DNA of 64,000 bases from Sulfitobacter sp. S190 (GTDB lineage Bacteria > Pseudomonadota > Alphaproteobacteria > Rhodobacterales > Rhodobacteraceae). The notes under the pieces are model-generated. The model was given only the letters and a program-made list of their open reading frames with translations, had not been told where the DNA came from and made no database searches. Within the stretch, counting starts at the first letter, position 1, and each line of letters begins with the position of its first letter. The translations under genes were made by a program, and so were the position numbers. The stretch lies in assembly GCF_025141935.1 (NCBI RefSeq), contig NZ_CP081120.1, positions 2,852,001-2,916,000 on the forward strand, read 5' to 3'. Of this stretch, positions 17,227 through 28,487 are shown one piece after another.

Positions 17227-17240
17227 TTGACCAAGATCAA
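17227..17240. promoter_or_regulatory. FNR/FixK box
   Basis: TTGACCAAGATCAA fits TTGAY-N4-RTCAA completely. It is 55 nt upstream of the small proline-rich ORF and could drive the run of minus-strand genes down to SulP. The egtD gene ends at 17295 just upstream. Confidence 0.6.
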
Positions 17241-17294
17241 ATGGACTTGCCTGTTCTTTTCTCCAAAGCAACCGACCCTGTGCGCGGGATCGGG

Positions 17295-18257
17295 CTAGGC
17301 GCGGATGGATTCTGCCGCCTCCAGCACGCAAACGGCAAACGCTTCGTCTGCATCGGTCAGCATCCGGTTCAACTTCCACCCCGCCTCATGCGCCAGTTTC
17401 TCGATGCTATCGGGCGAATATTTGCGTGCCGCACTGACGTGGATGCGTTCATCGCGCTCAAATTCGAAGGTTTGCCCGCTCATCTGCGCAGTCTGATCGC
17501 GGGTCGAGACCAGATGCATATCGATACGCGCAGCCAGTGCATTCCACGTCGCCTCATAGTCAAAAGCGTTCACGTCGAAATCGGCACCCAGTTCATCGTT
17601 CAGACGCACCAGAAGATTGCCAATGAATTGTGCCGTCACGCCTTGGGTATCGTCGTAGGCCGCGATCAGCGTTTCGGGATCCTTGACCAGATCGGCACCG
17701 AGGATGAAATGGCCGACATCGGGCCACGCACGGGCATGTAACAACAGATCACGTGCCAAGGCGGGGGGCAGATTGCCAATGGTCGAGCCGGGGAAGAACC
17801 CGACGACCTGTTTGCCCGCCACACCCGGAGGCAATGCGACCGGGCCGGTAAAATCGGCTACCACGGGCATGATGCCAAGCGCAGGATACCGCAGGCGCAG
17901 ATCGTCTGCCGTTTCGAACAGGAAATCGCGTGAGATATCAATCGGGACATAGGCCCCGAAATGTGCACCGGCATCCAGTAAGGTGCGCGTTTTGACGGAC
18001 GCCCCCGAGCCCAGTTCCGCCAAGGCCCCACCCGGCGGCACGAGACCGGCCAGATAAGGCGCGTGGGCGCGCAAAATACCCGCTTCCGTGCGGGTTGGAT
18101 AGTATTCCGGCAGTGTTGTGATACGCTCGAAAAGCGCGCTGCCGCGTGCATCGTACAACCACTTGGGGCTCAGCACCTTTTGCGGTGCAGAAAGCCCGCG
18201 CAGTGCATCCTCGCGCATCTCGCGCTGCGTGTCTGTCAGGGCTGCACTGTCTTTCAC
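17295..18257 (-). CDS. egtD: L-histidine N-alpha-methyltransferase EgtD
   Basis: A 320-residue SAM-dependent methyltransferase that trimethylates histidine to hercynine, the first step of ergothioneine synthesis. Family features: SPKWLYDARGSALFERIT, LPEYYPTRTE (substrate loop), the SAM site ELGSGASVKTRTLL, and FFPGSTIGN. The start is a GTG at 18257 that overlaps the egtB stop (GTGA), giving a coupled egtB-egtD unit. The protein is cytosolic. A terminator is not obvious after the stop. Confidence 0.95.
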   Translation of the reverse strand: MKDSAALTDTQREMREDALRGLSAPQKVLSPKWLYDARGSALFERITTLPEYYPTRTEAGILRAHAPYLAGLVPPGGALAELGSGASVKTRTLLDAGAHFGAYVPIDISRDFLFETADDLRLRYPALGIMPVVADFTGPVALPPGVAGKQVVGFFPGSTIGNLPPALARDLLLHARAWPDVGHFILGADLVKDPETLIAAYDDTQGVTAQFIGNLLVRLNDELGADFDVNAFDYEATWNALAARIDMHLVSTRDQTAQMSGQTFEFERDERIHVSAARKYSPDSIEKLAHEAGWKLNRMLTDADEAFAVCVLEAAESIRA

Positions 18258-19516
18258 GAAGCGTCACGCGCCAGTCTGAGACCCATCATCTGCCACCGCT
18301 GATGAGGATAGAAAAACGTACGGTACGTGGGCCGCATCTGTTCGGCCGGGGTTGCACAGGATCCACCCCGCAGGACGCGCTGATTGACCATGAACTTTCC
18401 GTTGTATTCGCCCAAAGCTCCTTCGGGTGCCCGGAAGCCCGGATAGGGCGCGAAATCGGATGACGTCCATTCCCACACGTCCCCCCAGATGCCGGCCCCA
18501 GGCAAGGGCCGCAGCGCGCCGGTATCGCCTGCGTCGCCCATCAGGTTGCCCGTGATCGGCGTATCGCGAAAGGCAAGCTCGTGCTCCGCCTCGGTCGGCA
18601 GGCGTGCGCCCGCCCATCGGGCAAAGGCGTCGGCTTCGTAATAGCTCACGTGAACCACCGGCGCATCGAGTGCGACAGGCTGCGGGCCGCGCAGGCTGTA
18701 GGTCCACCAGACATCATCTTGTTGCCACCAGTAAAGCGGATGGTCCCAGGCTTCGCGCATGCGCACGGCGTGACCCTCCATCAGCCAATGTCGCGCGTCG
18801 TCGTATCCGCCGTCTTGCATGAACGCGATCCAGTCGCGGTTGGTCACGGGGCGGTGCGCCATTTCGAAAGGGGCAATAAAAACCCGGTGGCGCGGGCCTT
18901 CGCAGTCGTATGCAAAGCCGGGGCCTTCATGGCCAATTTCCACCAGGCCACCCTCGTGGCGCTTGTACTGCTGAGGCACCTCGTGGGTGATCTCCAGCGG
19001 CTGGGGATCCTTGTAGACCGGCAAAAGCGGATTGAAACTCAGCCCGTGCAACAAATCGGTGACCAGCAGCTCCTGATGCTGCATTTCGTGGTGACACCCG
19101 AGTTCGATCAGACCTGCAATGCGTTCGGCATCCCCGCGGCCCGAGGCGACGAGGGATGCCATACTGTCCTCTACATGGGCGCGATAGGACCGCACCGCGT
19201 TTCCGTCGGGGCGTGACACCAACCCGCGCCTGTCACGGGCATGACGCGGTCCGGCCTGCGTGTAGTAGGAGTTGAACAGAAACGCGAACCGGTCGTCCGG
19301 CGAGACATACCCCGGCGCGTGCGGTCGAAGGATGAATTCCTCGAAAAACCAGGTGGTATGGGCAAGGTGCCATTTGACCGGCGACGCATCCTCCATGCTT
19401 TGCAGCATTGTGTCCTCGGGGCACAGCGGGGCGGCAAGCGCATCGGTGCGCGCGCGGGTCCGGCGAAAAAGCGACAGACTTTGGTCAGGCGCGAGAGGTG
19501 CTGGGTTTGCGTTCAT
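18254..19516 (-). CDS. egtB: Ergothioneine biosynthesis protein EgtB
   Basis: A 420-residue non-haem iron sulfoxide synthase joining hercynine with a thiol donor. The N-terminal DinB-type domain has the iron-ligand region HHEMQHQE and an earlier HLAHTTWFFEEF. The C-terminal FGE-sulfatase-like domain includes RPVTNRDWIAFM, ARLPTEAEHELAF, GDVWEWTSSDF and RVLRGGSCATP. The ATG at 19516 follows AAAGGA. No egtC amidase or egtE lyase lies nearby, so the final C-S cleavage must be done elsewhere, and the donor (cysteine or gamma-glutamylcysteine) is undetermined. Confidence 0.95.
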   Translation of the reverse strand: MNANPAPLAPDQSLSLFRRTRARTDALAAPLCPEDTMLQSMEDASPVKWHLAHTTWFFEEFILRPHAPGYVSPDDRFAFLFNSYYTQAGPRHARDRRGLVSRPDGNAVRSYRAHVEDSMASLVASGRGDAERIAGLIELGCHHEMQHQELLVTDLLHGLSFNPLLPVYKDPQPLEITHEVPQQYKRHEGGLVEIGHEGPGFAYDCEGPRHRVFIAPFEMAHRPVTNRDWIAFMQDGGYDDARHWLMEGHAVRMREAWDHPLYWWQQDDVWWTYSLRGPQPVALDAPVVHVSYYEADAFARWAGARLPTEAEHELAFRDTPITGNLMGDAGDTGALRPLPGAGIWGDVWEWTSSDFAPYPGFRAPEGALGEYNGKFMVNQRVLRGGSCATPAEQMRPTYRTFFYPHQRWQMMGLRLARDAS

Positions 19517-19692
19517 GCTGTCGTCCTTTCGGCGTCTTTTCGCGCGGCCCTTGCACGCGGTTTTGCGGGTGTTCCAACCCACGTTCGGAAGCGCGAAATG
19601 TCAGTCTGTGTTATTCGCGTCAAAATTGAAACAGGGCGGGGTTCACCTTTTGGTGCGCGGCAATGGGCCGCCGGTTCGGGTGCCTCAGGATG

Positions 19693-20826
19693 TCATGCGA
19701 CCGGGCCGCGCGGTATGTCAAAGGCTACAACCAACGGACAATGGTCTGACGCCTTCGGCCTGTCCCAGCCGACGCGGGGGTAGCGGTTGATATCGTCCGT
19801 ATTGGGAACGCGGTAAGGCTGCCCCTCGCGAATGAAACGCGGCGCTTCGGACACCATTTCAGCCAGTGCAGGTGAAGCAATGATGTAATCGAGCTGCGAT
19901 TTGGTGGGGCCATTTGCGTAAAACTGGCTCCACCGGTCGATGGGATCAAGGCTCTGCGCAAGGTTGATCCCGAAACCACCGTCGAGCAGCGGATCGACGC
20001 CCGATCCGGTTCGGTTGCCCGATGGTGCATAGTCACGTATCGTTTCGGGCCGCCCTTCGGTGCGGCTTACGAAAATATGCTCCTGTGCATCATTCAGATC
20101 ACCGACCACGGCCCAGAGCGCCTGCGCTGGATCGGGAAACTTGCGGTTGATGATCTCGCGGACCGTCAGCGCCTCGAGCTGGCGCATCGCGTGCCCCTTG
20201 TCCTCACCGCTGCCCATCGATTTGAAGTGGCAGTTGAAAACTGTAACCGGCGTTCCGCGCATATCCAGAACAATCTCCAGACAATCGCGCCTGAATATGC
20301 GTTTCCCGCGCATCTTGCCCGCGAGGACACGCGCGGCGTCATACTGTGCAAGCAGGGCTTCGCCGGTGGGCTCATCGTCCAGCCAGGCAGGCGTCAGCGT
20401 GGCATGCGAGCGGGCATAGAACGGATAGTTCCGCGCCCCCAGCGCCGCAACGTCAATACCTCTGAAATCATTGCCTTCCTGCAGAACCCGGTGCGGCAGG
20501 CTGTCTCCCCCTGCCTTGGTGTAATAGGCCCGCAAAAAGCGCTGCAGAGCTGTGAAATTGTCGACCTCCTGCAGGCAATATACATCCGCATCCGCCGCAA
20601 TCATGGCAAGCGCGGTGTGCTGGCGAAAGTCGTCTGCCTGCGCGATTGCCGCCGTTTCGACGGTACGTTTGAATTGTTCGAATTTCGACAGATCACCGTT
20701 GCCATAGGGCGCATAGAACAGTGCGACCGGATCGAGATATCTTTCGTCGCCGCGATCCGAAAAGGCATCGAAATCATGCCGCAGAAAGAGGTTTTCTATG
20801 TTGAAAGTACAAAGCCGCAGTCGCAT
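19693..20826 (-). CDS. Endonuclease/exonuclease/phosphatase family protein
   Basis: A 377-residue EEP-family protein. Motifs: LCTFNIENL at the N-terminus, VYCLQEVDN (metal Glu), VFNCHFKSMG, VVGDLNDA (GDxN) and KASDHCPLV. No signal peptide is seen. Its length and the internal block around residues 100-200 (HRVLQEGNDFRGIDVAAL) resemble large cytosolic members annotated only as EEP domain proteins. The 176 bp between it and the egtB start hold no gene I can support. It follows the cpdB-like gene on the same strand, but a hairpin at 20917 separates them. Confidence 0.85.
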   Translation of the reverse strand: MRLRLCTFNIENLFLRHDFDAFSDRGDERYLDPVALFYAPYGNGDLSKFEQFKRTVETAAIAQADDFRQHTALAMIAADADVYCLQEVDNFTALQRFLRAYYTKAGGDSLPHRVLQEGNDFRGIDVAALGARNYPFYARSHATLTPAWLDDEPTGEALLAQYDAARVLAGKMRGKRIFRRDCLEIVLDMRGTPVTVFNCHFKSMGSGEDKGHAMRQLEALTVREIINRKFPDPAQALWAVVGDLNDAQEHIFVSRTEGRPETIRDYAPSGNRTGSGVDPLLDGGFGINLAQSLDPIDRWSQFYANGPTKSQLDYIIASPALAEMVSEAPRFIREGQPYRVPNTDDINRYPRVGWDRPKASDHCPLVVAFDIPRGPVA

Positions 20827-20916
20827 ATCAAAGCCTTTCTCAAAATCATTTCTGACTGCTTTCAGGCTAGGCGCTTGCCGGTTTTGTGCAACGATTCCCT
20901 TAATGCGGGTATCAAT

Positions 20917-20947
20917 GCACCCGTGCGGATCTTTCCTGCACGGGTGC
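20917..20947. terminator. Hairpin between cpdB-like and EEP genes
   Basis: GCACCCGTGC and GCACGGGTGC form a 10-bp stem with an 11-nt loop. The T-rich tail (CGTTTTCTTT) is on the plus strand, although both neighbours are on the minus strand. Termination of cpdB is plausible but not typical. Confidence 0.45.
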
Positions 20948-20969
20948 CGTTTTCTTTACAACAGCTTGG

Positions 20970-22928
20970 TCAAAGCGCGATGCGGAACGCGGCGAAGCCG
21001 TCCGAGCCTTCGCCCGCAGGCTCGACCGACACACCCTTGACGTCACCAACGTATTCCGCGGCTTTGGGGCCTGTTTCGAACAGGACACTCGCGCCTTCGA
21101 CAGGCGCGAAAGACCAGTTTGCATCCGCGCGCGGGCTGATCGTGCCTTTCTCGACGATGTAGCGGACAATCACGTCGCGGTTGGTGTCCGGCCCTTCGAA
21201 CACGATCGTATCCCCCATGGCACCGGGAAAGCTTCCGCCGCCGGAGGCACGGTAGTTGTTCGTGGCCACGATGAATTCTGCGTCCATATCGAGCGGCGCA
21301 CCATTGTAGGTCAGGTTTACGATCCGGTTCGCGTCGGCATCAAGCAGCCCGCCTTTGGGATCAAAACGGGAAGGCTGGCTTAGATCGATCTGATAAGCGA
21401 CCCCGTCCATGACATCGAAGTTATAGCTGGGAAAGTCGGGATTGAGCAGCGGTTGATCCGCCACGCCCGCCTCCACCTGATTGAACATGCCCGCCGAGCG
21501 TTCCAGCCAGTCTTTCACCTGCTGTCCGCTGATCCTGACCGCACGCACCGTATTGGGATAGAGATACAGATCGCTGACATTCTTGATCGCCACATCGCCC
21601 GCTGGCACGTCGGTGTAATACTCCGGTCCGCCCCTGCCCCCCGCTTTGAAGGGTGCGGCGGCCGACAGGATGGGCAGGCCTTCGTGCGCGGTTCCCTGCA
21701 TCATCTGCTCAATGTACCAAAGCTGCGCATTGGACACGACCTGCACCGACGGATCATCCGCGACCAAGGCAAAATAGCTGTGCAGGTTTGCGTCCGTTTT
21801 GCCAACGGCGCGGCGCACATAGGCAAGTGTCTCATCGTGCGCCTGCTGCGCGGAGGCAAGCACGGCGGGTACACTTTCGACAAGCGCGGTCACACTGCGG
21901 TCTTCGTTCCGCTTCGCGATGGGGCGCGCCTCAGCCGTGTGTCCAGCGATGCGCCAGCTTCCGCCGTCGCGTTCCAGCATAAGGTCGATCAGCCCCAGAT
22001 GGCTGCCCCAAAAGCCGCCCATCGTCGCCGGTTTGCCATGGATGGTACCGGCGTCCGCGTCGACCGCGGCATAGTCCGCATAGGTGCCCGACGGAAACAC
22101 GAGATGCGAGTGACCGGTCAGGATCGCATCGATGCCCTCGACAGCAGCCAATGGAACAGATGCGTTTTCCATCATGTCGGCTTCGTCCGCAGCGCCGATC
22201 CCCGAATGGGACAGCGCGATGATGATATCGGCGCCCTGCTCTTTCATCTGAGGCACATAGGCGCGGGCTGTTTCCAGAATGTCGCGGGTCTGAACGTTGC
22301 CTTCGAGATGGCGGCGGTCCCAGTTCATGATCTGGGGGGGTACAAAGCCGATCAATCCGATCTTGATGGGATGGGTCGCACCCGCACCATCGGTGATCTG
22401 GCGATCCAGAATGACGTAAGGCTGTATCAACGGTGTGTCCTTGGTCGGGTCACTCCCGCGCTCCTTGATGACATTGGCACTGACCACCGGGAATTGCGCG
22501 CCGTTGAGCGACTTGAGTAGAAAGTCGAGACCGTAGTTGAACTCGTGGTTGCCGAGGGTCGACGCATCGAAACCGACTTCGTTCATCGCCTGAATGACCG
22601 GATGCATGTCGCCGTCGGCCATCCCCCGTTCATAGGCGATGTAATCGCCCATGGGGTTGCCCTGCAGAAAGTCCCCGTTGTCCAGCATCAGCGAATTGGT
22701 CGCCTCCGCGCGGATCTCCCCGACGATGGCCGCCGTGCGGGCCAGTCCGACTGTATCGCGCGGTTTGTCAGCGTAATAGTCGTAGGGGAAAACATGCACG
22801 TGCAGGTCTGTCGTCTCCATCAGCCGCAGATGCGCCTGATTGGATGCCGCGTTGACAGAAAACGGATGCAGCGCCAGCAATCCGGCAGATCCGGCAAGGA
22901 AGTGGCGACGATTGATCGTGAGGGTCAT
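20970..22928 (-). CDS. cpdB: 2',3'-cyclic-nucleotide phosphodiesterase/3'-nucleotidase, Tat-exported
   Basis: A 652-residue periplasmic phosphoesterase of the 5'-nucleotidase/CpdB family. It starts with a twin-arginine signal (NRRHFLAGSAG). The metallophosphatase domain follows (ETTDLHVHVFPYDYYAD, MLDNGDFLQGNPMGD, LGNHEFNYGLDF, TGHSHLVFP), then the C-terminal nucleotidase domain (NVSDLYLYPNTVRAVRISG, ATNNYRASGGGSFPG). It releases nucleosides and phosphate from RNA breakdown products. The metal ligands D, H, N, H and GHSH are all visible. CpdB symbol use rests on overall layout; a related 5'-nucleotidase activity is possible. Confidence 0.9.
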   Translation of the reverse strand: MTLTINRRHFLAGSAGLLALHPFSVNAASNQAHLRLMETTDLHVHVFPYDYYADKPRDTVGLARTAAIVGEIRAEATNSLMLDNGDFLQGNPMGDYIAYERGMADGDMHPVIQAMNEVGFDASTLGNHEFNYGLDFLLKSLNGAQFPVVSANVIKERGSDPTKDTPLIQPYVILDRQITDGAGATHPIKIGLIGFVPPQIMNWDRRHLEGNVQTRDILETARAYVPQMKEQGADIIIALSHSGIGAADEADMMENASVPLAAVEGIDAILTGHSHLVFPSGTYADYAAVDADAGTIHGKPATMGGFWGSHLGLIDLMLERDGGSWRIAGHTAEARPIAKRNEDRSVTALVESVPAVLASAQQAHDETLAYVRRAVGKTDANLHSYFALVADDPSVQVVSNAQLWYIEQMMQGTAHEGLPILSAAAPFKAGGRGGPEYYTDVPAGDVAIKNVSDLYLYPNTVRAVRISGQQVKDWLERSAGMFNQVEAGVADQPLLNPDFPSYNFDVMDGVAYQIDLSQPSRFDPKGGLLDADANRIVNLTYNGAPLDMDAEFIVATNNYRASGGGSFPGAMGDTIVFEGPDTNRDVIVRYIVEKGTISPRADANWSFAPVEGASVLFETGPKAAEYVGDVKGVSVEPAGEGSDGFAAFRIAL

Positions 22929-23053
22929 GGCAGTTGCTCCTGTGTGGGCTGTCAGCGAGCCTCCAGTCTGCGCAGATGCCGCCCCGATGACAAAGCGCTA
23001 ATTCCCCGCGGCTTGGCCCGCCCGCAATAACCCGCCGTCGTTTCAGGCGCGCA

Positions 23054-24448
23054 TCAGTGCACCGCAAGCGCGCCGATCACATCCGCGGCCATCATCACGT
23101 CGTCGCGCGTCGTATCGAATTGGCCCACCTGGAACCGGATGACCTTGCGACCCGCGTGCAAACCCTGTGTCACATAGATCCGGCCATCATCGTTGATCGC
23201 ATCCACCATCCTTTGCTGGGCGGCGTCGTCCCCGGCGATCCGGAAGGTAAATATGCTCAGGATCGGCTCGGTCACGATTTCGATATCTGGTTGCGCGCGC
23301 AGCACCTCGCATATCTCATGGGCCCATTGCGCATGATTGCGCATCCGTTGGCGCAAATCTTCCAGACCGTAGGACCGCAGGAGAAACCATAGCTTCAGCG
23401 CGCGAAACCGGCGTCCGAGCGGGATGGTCCATTCCGAATAGTTGGTGACCGCGGCACCCGATGTCTTCAGATACTCCGGCTCGATCCGCAACGTATCGAG
23501 CTGTTGCGCGGGATCGCGCAGGAACTGCACGGAACAATCGAATTGCGCCCCCAGCCATTTGTGCGGGTTGAAAACAATACTGTCGAAGCCGGCAGCGCCG
23601 TTCCAGAACGTCGCCCTGAAGTCGGGGCAGATCATCGCCGAGCCCGCCCATGCCGCATCAAGGTGTGTATAGAGCGCCTCGTCCCGGGCGACGTCCAGTA
23701 CAGCCTGAAGATCATCGCAGGCGCCGATGCCGGTGCCCCCGGTGATCGCAATGATCCCTGCCGGAACATGGCCCGCCGCGCGGTCGTTGGCGATGGCACG
23801 GCGCAGCGCGTCACAATCCACACCGAAATTGCCGCCGTCGTGCGTGCCGATCTTAACCAGATTCTCCTGACCGATCCCCGCGACCCAGCAGGCACGGTCG
23901 ATGGACGAATGTGCCTGTTCCGAGCAATAGATGCGCAAACGCCCCTGCCCCGAAAGCCCCGCGCGGTTGCCTGTCCAACCGGTTGCACGCTCGCGCATCG
24001 TCAACACCGCCGACAGGGTGGCCGATGAGGCGCTGTCTTGTATGACGCCTGCCATCCCGTCCGGCAGGTCCATTGCCTGGCGCAGCCAGTCGATCATCAC
24101 TGTTTCAAGCTCTGTCGCGGCGGGCGATGTTTGCCACAGCATGCATTGCGCCGCGATTGTCGTGACAAGCATCTCGGCCAGCATGGATGGCGGGGCGGCA
24201 TTTGCCGGGAAATACGCGAAAAAACGCGGATGTTGCCAATGCGTGATGCCCGGCATGACGATCCGTTCAAAATCGGCTATGATCGTGTCCATTTCTTCGC
24301 CGGTCTCTGGCGGGGCGGGCGCAATCTGCCGCGCGATGTCGCCCGGCGCGGTTTTTGCACGCACGGGCCTGTCGCGCAAGTCGCGATGATAATCGGCCGC
24401 CCAAGCGCTGATTTTGGCGCCCCATTCCGAGAATTCGTCCCACTGCAT
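23054..24448 (-). CDS. PLP-dependent amino acid decarboxylase (group II)
   Basis: A 464-residue PLP enzyme of the aromatic-L-amino-acid decarboxylase type. The catalytic lysine motif is FNPHKWLGAQFDCS. Others: ITHWQHPRFFAYFPANAA (substrate region), QDSASSATL, YCSEQAHSSIDRA and HLDAAWAGSAM (Asp for the PLP ring). AGGAAAGG precedes the ATG at 24448. Substrates in the family include tryptophan, tyrosine, DOPA and phenylalanine; none can be chosen here. It is divergent from the CDP-alcohol phosphatidyltransferase with a 158-bp gap, and no transporter is next to it. Confidence 0.9.
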   Translation of the reverse strand: MQWDEFSEWGAKISAWAADYHRDLRDRPVRAKTAPGDIARQIAPAPPETGEEMDTIIADFERIVMPGITHWQHPRFFAYFPANAAPPSMLAEMLVTTIAAQCMLWQTSPAATELETVMIDWLRQAMDLPDGMAGVIQDSASSATLSAVLTMRERATGWTGNRAGLSGQGRLRIYCSEQAHSSIDRACWVAGIGQENLVKIGTHDGGNFGVDCDALRRAIANDRAAGHVPAGIIAITGGTGIGACDDLQAVLDVARDEALYTHLDAAWAGSAMICPDFRATFWNGAAGFDSIVFNPHKWLGAQFDCSVQFLRDPAQQLDTLRIEPEYLKTSGAAVTNYSEWTIPLGRRFRALKLWFLLRSYGLEDLRQRMRNHAQWAHEICEVLRAQPDIEIVTEPILSIFTFRIAGDDAAQQRMVDAINDDGRIYVTQGLHAGRKVIRFQVGQFDTTRDDVMMAADVIGALAVH

Positions 24449-24606
24449 AGCGCGCCTTTCCTGCTGCTGTCTTGATGCGACGATGGAAGCGTTGGGCCGC
24501 ACTGGCAAGTGCGTTGTGCATCCGCGCTCTCGCACCTCAACAAGTGGTGAGTTGCAAACCGGGCCCAAAGTGTTCACAGGATGCGCAATTCGTGCAAGGT
24601 GACCCT

Positions 24607-25224
24607 ATGTTTGATGCTGTGATGCGCCGTGTGATTGATCCGCCCCTCAACCGTTTGGGGCGTGTGCTTGCAGGCTCCGGTCTGCGGGCCGATTGTGTGA
24701 CCGTGGTCGGGCTCGGGCTCGGCATGGTCGCGGCTGCGCTGATTGCGTTCGATCACAGCTTCTTAGCGCTTGTTCCCCTGCTGTTGAGCCGCCTTGCCGA
24801 CGGGCTGGATGGCGCAGTGGCCCGCGCGACGCGCAAGACCGACTTTGGCGGATACCTCGATATCGTTGCGGATTTTGCTTTTTACGGCGCCGTGCCGATG
24901 GCCTTTGTGATGGCCGATCCCGCCTCAAATGGTGCCGCAGGCGCGTTTCTCTTGTGCAGCTTCTACGTGAACGGCACCAGCTTTCTGGGCTACGCCGTGC
25001 TGGCCGAGAAAAACGCGATGCAAAACGACAGTCTGGGCAGCAAGTCGCTCTATTTTACCCAAGGCCTGCTCGAAGGGACCGAGACAATCGCCTTTTTCGT
25101 GCTGCTGTGTCTGTTGCCTGGCTGGTTTTCACCATTGGCCTGGGTTTTTGGTGGTCTGTGCTTTGTCACCGCGGTTTCGCGCGTCTTGCTTGCGCGCCGC
25201 ACCTTTCAGGACAACAGCGACTGA
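24607..25224 (+). CDS. CDP-alcohol phosphatidyltransferase family protein
   Basis: A 205-residue membrane enzyme with the complete family motif D-x2-D-G-x2-A-R-x8-G-x3-D-x3-D (DGLDGAVARATRKTDFGGYL, then DIVAD). It condenses CDP-diacylglycerol or another CDP-alcohol with an alcohol. Five to six hydrophobic helices follow the N-terminal MFDAVMRRVIDPPLNRLG. The protein lacks features that would choose PgsA, PssA or Pcs, so the product is unknown; small members like this one often remain unassigned. It converges on katG with a shared terminator. Confidence 0.88.
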   Translation: MFDAVMRRVIDPPLNRLGRVLAGSGLRADCVTVVGLGLGMVAAALIAFDHSFLALVPLLLSRLADGLDGAVARATRKTDFGGYLDIVADFAFYGAVPMAFVMADPASNGAAGAFLLCSFYVNGTSFLGYAVLAEKNAMQNDSLGSKSLYFTQGLLEGTETIAFFVLLCLLPGWFSPLAWVFGGLCFVTAVSRVLLARRTFQDNSD

Positions 25225-25233
25225 CAAACGAAA

Positions 25234-25258
25234 CGGGGGCCGCCAAAAGCAGCCCCCG
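25234..25258 (-). terminator. Terminator between convergent phosphatidyltransferase and katG genes
   Basis: CGGGGGC and GCCCCCG form a 7-bp GC stem with an 11-nt loop. On the minus strand TTTCGTTTG follows, fitting termination of katG, which ends at 25282. It could act in both directions. Confidence 0.55.
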
Positions 25259-25281
25259 GTCGATACAGCAAAGCGCTGCAA

Positions 25282-27579
<2,298 letters not shown>

Positions 27580-27581
27580 TT

Positions 27582-28487
27582 ATGGATAGACTGACGATCA
27601 AACAGCTTCGCTATTTCGAAGCTGTCGCGGAACATGGCAATTTCGGGCGCGCTGCCGAGGCCTGCGGCATCTCGCAGCCCGCCATATCGGTGCAGATCAG
27701 GGAACTCGAAACATCATTGGGGCATACCCTGTTCGAGCGGGGCACCCGCACGATCAGCCTCACCTCCTTCGGGCAGGAGATCGCCACGCGCGCCCGCATT
27801 ATTCTGATGGCGATCGATGATCTGTCCGAAATGGGCCGCGCGTCGCAAACGGGGCTGGCGGGCAAGTTGCGATTGGGCGTCATCCCGACAATCGCGCCCT
27901 ATCTGCTGCCGCAGATCATTCTGGATCTGACCGAACAGCACGCCCAGCTGGACCTGCAAATTCGTGAAACGCTGACCGAAAAGCTGATCGCCGAAATCAA
28001 GGGAGGCCAGCTCGACGCGGCCATTGTCGCCTTGCCCATTTCCGAACCCGGCCTGATCGAGACGCCACTGTTCGATGAGACATTCCTGTTTGTGCGCCCA
28101 TTGGGGGATGCGGACAAACCGGTGCCCGGCGCGCAAGACCTCGCAAAAATGCGGCTCTTGCTGCTCGAAGAAGGGCATTGTTTTCGCGAACAGGCGCTAT
28201 CTTTCTGTACCATGCCAACGGCCCGCCCGAAGGACGGAATGGACGGCAGTTCGCTCTCGACGCTTGTACAGATGGTAGGCGCGGGCATCGGCGTGACCCT
28301 GATCCCGCAGATGGCCGCCCCCGTGGAGGCACGTTCGGCACCCGTGTGCGTGACGCAGTTCAAGGGCAAGCAGCCGCGCCGCAGCGTGGGGTTGGTCTGG
28401 CGCAGGTCCAGCCCGATGACCGCACAGTTCAAAACGCTGGCCGACCTCATTCGGACGGCAGGCCAGCGCATGTTGAGCGAAACCTAG
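27582..28487 (+). CDS. oxyR: Hydrogen peroxide-responsive LysR regulator OxyR
   Basis: A 301-residue LysR-type regulator: N-terminal winged HTH (LRYFEAVAEHGNFGRAAEACG, ISQPAISVQIRELE) and a substrate-binding-type domain. The redox pair Cys200 and Cys209 lies in EEGHCFREQALSFC, with the same spacing as Cys199/Cys208 of E. coli OxyR, which form a disulfide with peroxide. It sits divergent from katG, the standard target. The final 4 bp overlap the 3' end of tctA. Confidence 0.95.
   Translation: MDRLTIKQLRYFEAVAEHGNFGRAAEACGISQPAISVQIRELETSLGHTLFERGTRTISLTSFGQEIATRARIILMAIDDLSEMGRASQTGLAGKLRLGVIPTIAPYLLPQIILDLTEQHAQLDLQIRETLTEKLIAEIKGGQLDAAIVALPISEPGLIETPLFDETFLFVRPLGDADKPVPGAQDLAKMRLLLLEEGHCFREQALSFCTMPTARPKDGMDGSSLSTLVQMVGAGIGVTLIPQMAAPVEARSAPVCVTQFKGKQPRRSVGLVWRRSSPMTAQFKTLADLIRTAGQRMLSET

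Noticed and set aside
20917-20947. Hairpin as an attachment site or mobile element end
   Set aside because: A single short inverted repeat with no direct repeats, no integrase and no shift in gene content on either side.
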